From Bacillota bacterium (lineage in GTDB: Bacteria > Bacillota > Clostridia > Oscillospirales > Ruminococcaceae), in the NCBI GenBank assembly GCA_023440965.1, contig JAEZRC010000003.1:124001-188000 (forward strand): 64,000 nucleotides of DNA, given 5' to 3'. The position numbers and the translations under genes are program-made. The notes beneath the pieces were generated by a model. It did no database searches, had not been told where the DNA came from, and worked only from the letters and a program-made list of their open reading frames with translations. Positions 63,437 to 64,000 of this stretch are shown piece by piece. Positions within the stretch are counted from its first letter, which is position 1. Each line of letters begins with the position of its first letter.

Positions 63437-64000
63437 ATGACTGAAATAATAGGAGTCAGATTTAAAAGTGTCGGGAAAATATATTATTTCTCACCGAACG
63501 GTTTTAAAATAGATATAGGACAGAATGTAATAGTTGAAACTGCACGAGGCGTCGAGTGTGGTGAGGTTGTTATGGCAAACCGTATGGTTGAAGACAGCCA
63601 GCTCATGAATTCGTTAAAATCTGTCATGAGAATTGCGACATCCGAGGACATGAAGATTGTTGAAGAAAATATAAAGAAAGAAAAAGAAGCATTCAAAATT
63701 TGTAATGAAAAGATTGTTTATCATAAGCTTGATATGAAGCTTATTGATGTTGAATGCACTTTTGATAATAACAAGCTTCTGTTTTATTTCTCATCAGAAA
63801 ACAGAGTTGACTTCAGGGAGCTTGTTAAGGACTTAGCATCAGTTTTCCGTACAAGAATTGAACTTAGACAGATAGGTGTCCGTGATGAAGCTAAAATGCT
63901 CGGCGGTCTCGGAATCTGCGGACGAGCTTTCTGCTGTAATACTTTCCTTGGTGAATTCCAGCCGGTATCTATTAAAATGGCAAAGGAGCAAGGCTTGTCA
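63437..64000 (+). CDS. ricT: RicT/YaaT PSP1-domain protein, 5' part
   Basis: The first 188 codons of a PSP1 protein: MTEIIGVRFKSVGKIYYFSP start, TARGVECGEVV, and GGLGICGRAFCC with the clustered cysteines that bind [4Fe-4S] in the RicA-RicF-RicT complex. That complex helps RNase Y process mRNAs and influences sporulation and competence. The gene follows holB by 19 bp, as in Bacillus, and runs off the window. Confidence 0.94.
   Translation, partial: MTEIIGVRFKSVGKIYYFSPNGFKIDIGQNVIVETARGVECGEVVMANRMVEDSQLMNSLKSVMRIATSEDMKIVEENIKKEKEAFKICNEKIVYHKLDMKLIDVECTFDNNKLLFYFSSENRVDFRELVKDLASVFRTRIELRQIGVRDEAKMLGGLGICGRAFCCNTFLGEFQPVSIKMAKEQGLS

Noticed and set aside
1..64000. CRISPR arrays, rRNA genes and complete insertion sequences
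   Set aside because: No regular repeat-spacer series, rRNA signature or transposase was seen in any frame.

Overview
The window looks like an AT-rich chromosomal segment of an endospore-forming member of the Clostridia, most likely the Ruminococcus/Oscillospirales side. This rests on a pro-SigK sigma factor, a SpoVB-type flippase, a DacF-type carboxypeptidase, AGGAGG ribosome binding sites, canonical TTGACA-N17-TATAAT promoters, Bacillota gene orders (yaaO-yaaQ-holB-yaaT, rsmD-coaD, rpoB-rpoC, rpsL-rpsG-fusA-tuf) and an extracellular electron transfer locus. The genus assignment is inference from protein resemblance.

Layout. 1-5.7 kb (minus strand): RNase J with a long structured leader, the 5' part of gdpP, and a nucleotidyltransferase fused to a decayed phosphomannomutase domain. 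5.9-8.7 kb: SpoVB-like flippase, a TipA-like MerR regulator, and a gene-free stretch with a direct repeat and three hairpins. 8.7-16.3 kb: a flavin-based extracellular electron transfer locus in the order ndh2-dmkB-dmkA-eetA-eetB-pplA-fmnB, followed by a Dabb-domain gene. 16.3-21.1 kb: carboxypeptidase, metallophosphoesterase, pentapeptide-repeat protein, a tiny basic protein, sigK and two small membrane proteins. 21.1-31.4 kb: an N-terminally deleted P-type ATPase, two ABC/FtsX exporters facing each other, a SulP transporter, and thiT behind a TPP riboswitch. 31.4-38.7 kb: ABC-F ATPase, a membrane protein, nadA, coaD, rsmD, uvrC. 38.8-51.2 kb: tuf, fusA, rpsG, rpsL, rpoC, rpoB. 51.2-56 kb: YifB-type ATPase, small proteins, a CheY/CheX-like pair. 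56.1-58.7 kb: a 2.4-kb island between an integrase-tail remnant and tRNA-Ser(GGA), bounded by a 23-bp direct repeat. 58.7-64 kb: WYL regulator, DUF896, a sigma-region-4 pair, and yaaO-darA-holB-ricT.

How the genes work together. The electron transfer locus provides a type II NADH dehydrogenase, a dedicated demethylmenaquinone branch (prenyl diphosphate synthase plus UbiA prenyltransferase), two membrane proteins (EetA, EetB), a surface flavolipoprotein (PplA) and the flavin transferase that loads it (FmnB). The transcription and translation core sits in two units with near-consensus promoters. Cyclic-di-AMP turnover (GdpP) and sensing (DarA) lie at opposite ends of the window. The tRNA-Ser island carries a MerR regulator whose likely target, a beta-propeller lipoprotein gene, lies directly downstream behind a 19-bp-spacer promoter, plus a broken AbiH-type defence gene.

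The less expected items are the tRNA-Ser island with its MerR promoter, the RNase J leader with competing hairpins, the variant flavinylation motifs of PplA, the repeat-and-hairpin block at 8.3-8.6 kb, the stand-alone CheY/CheX-like pair, and several enzymes with altered catalytic motifs. No complete transposon, CRISPR array or rRNA was seen.
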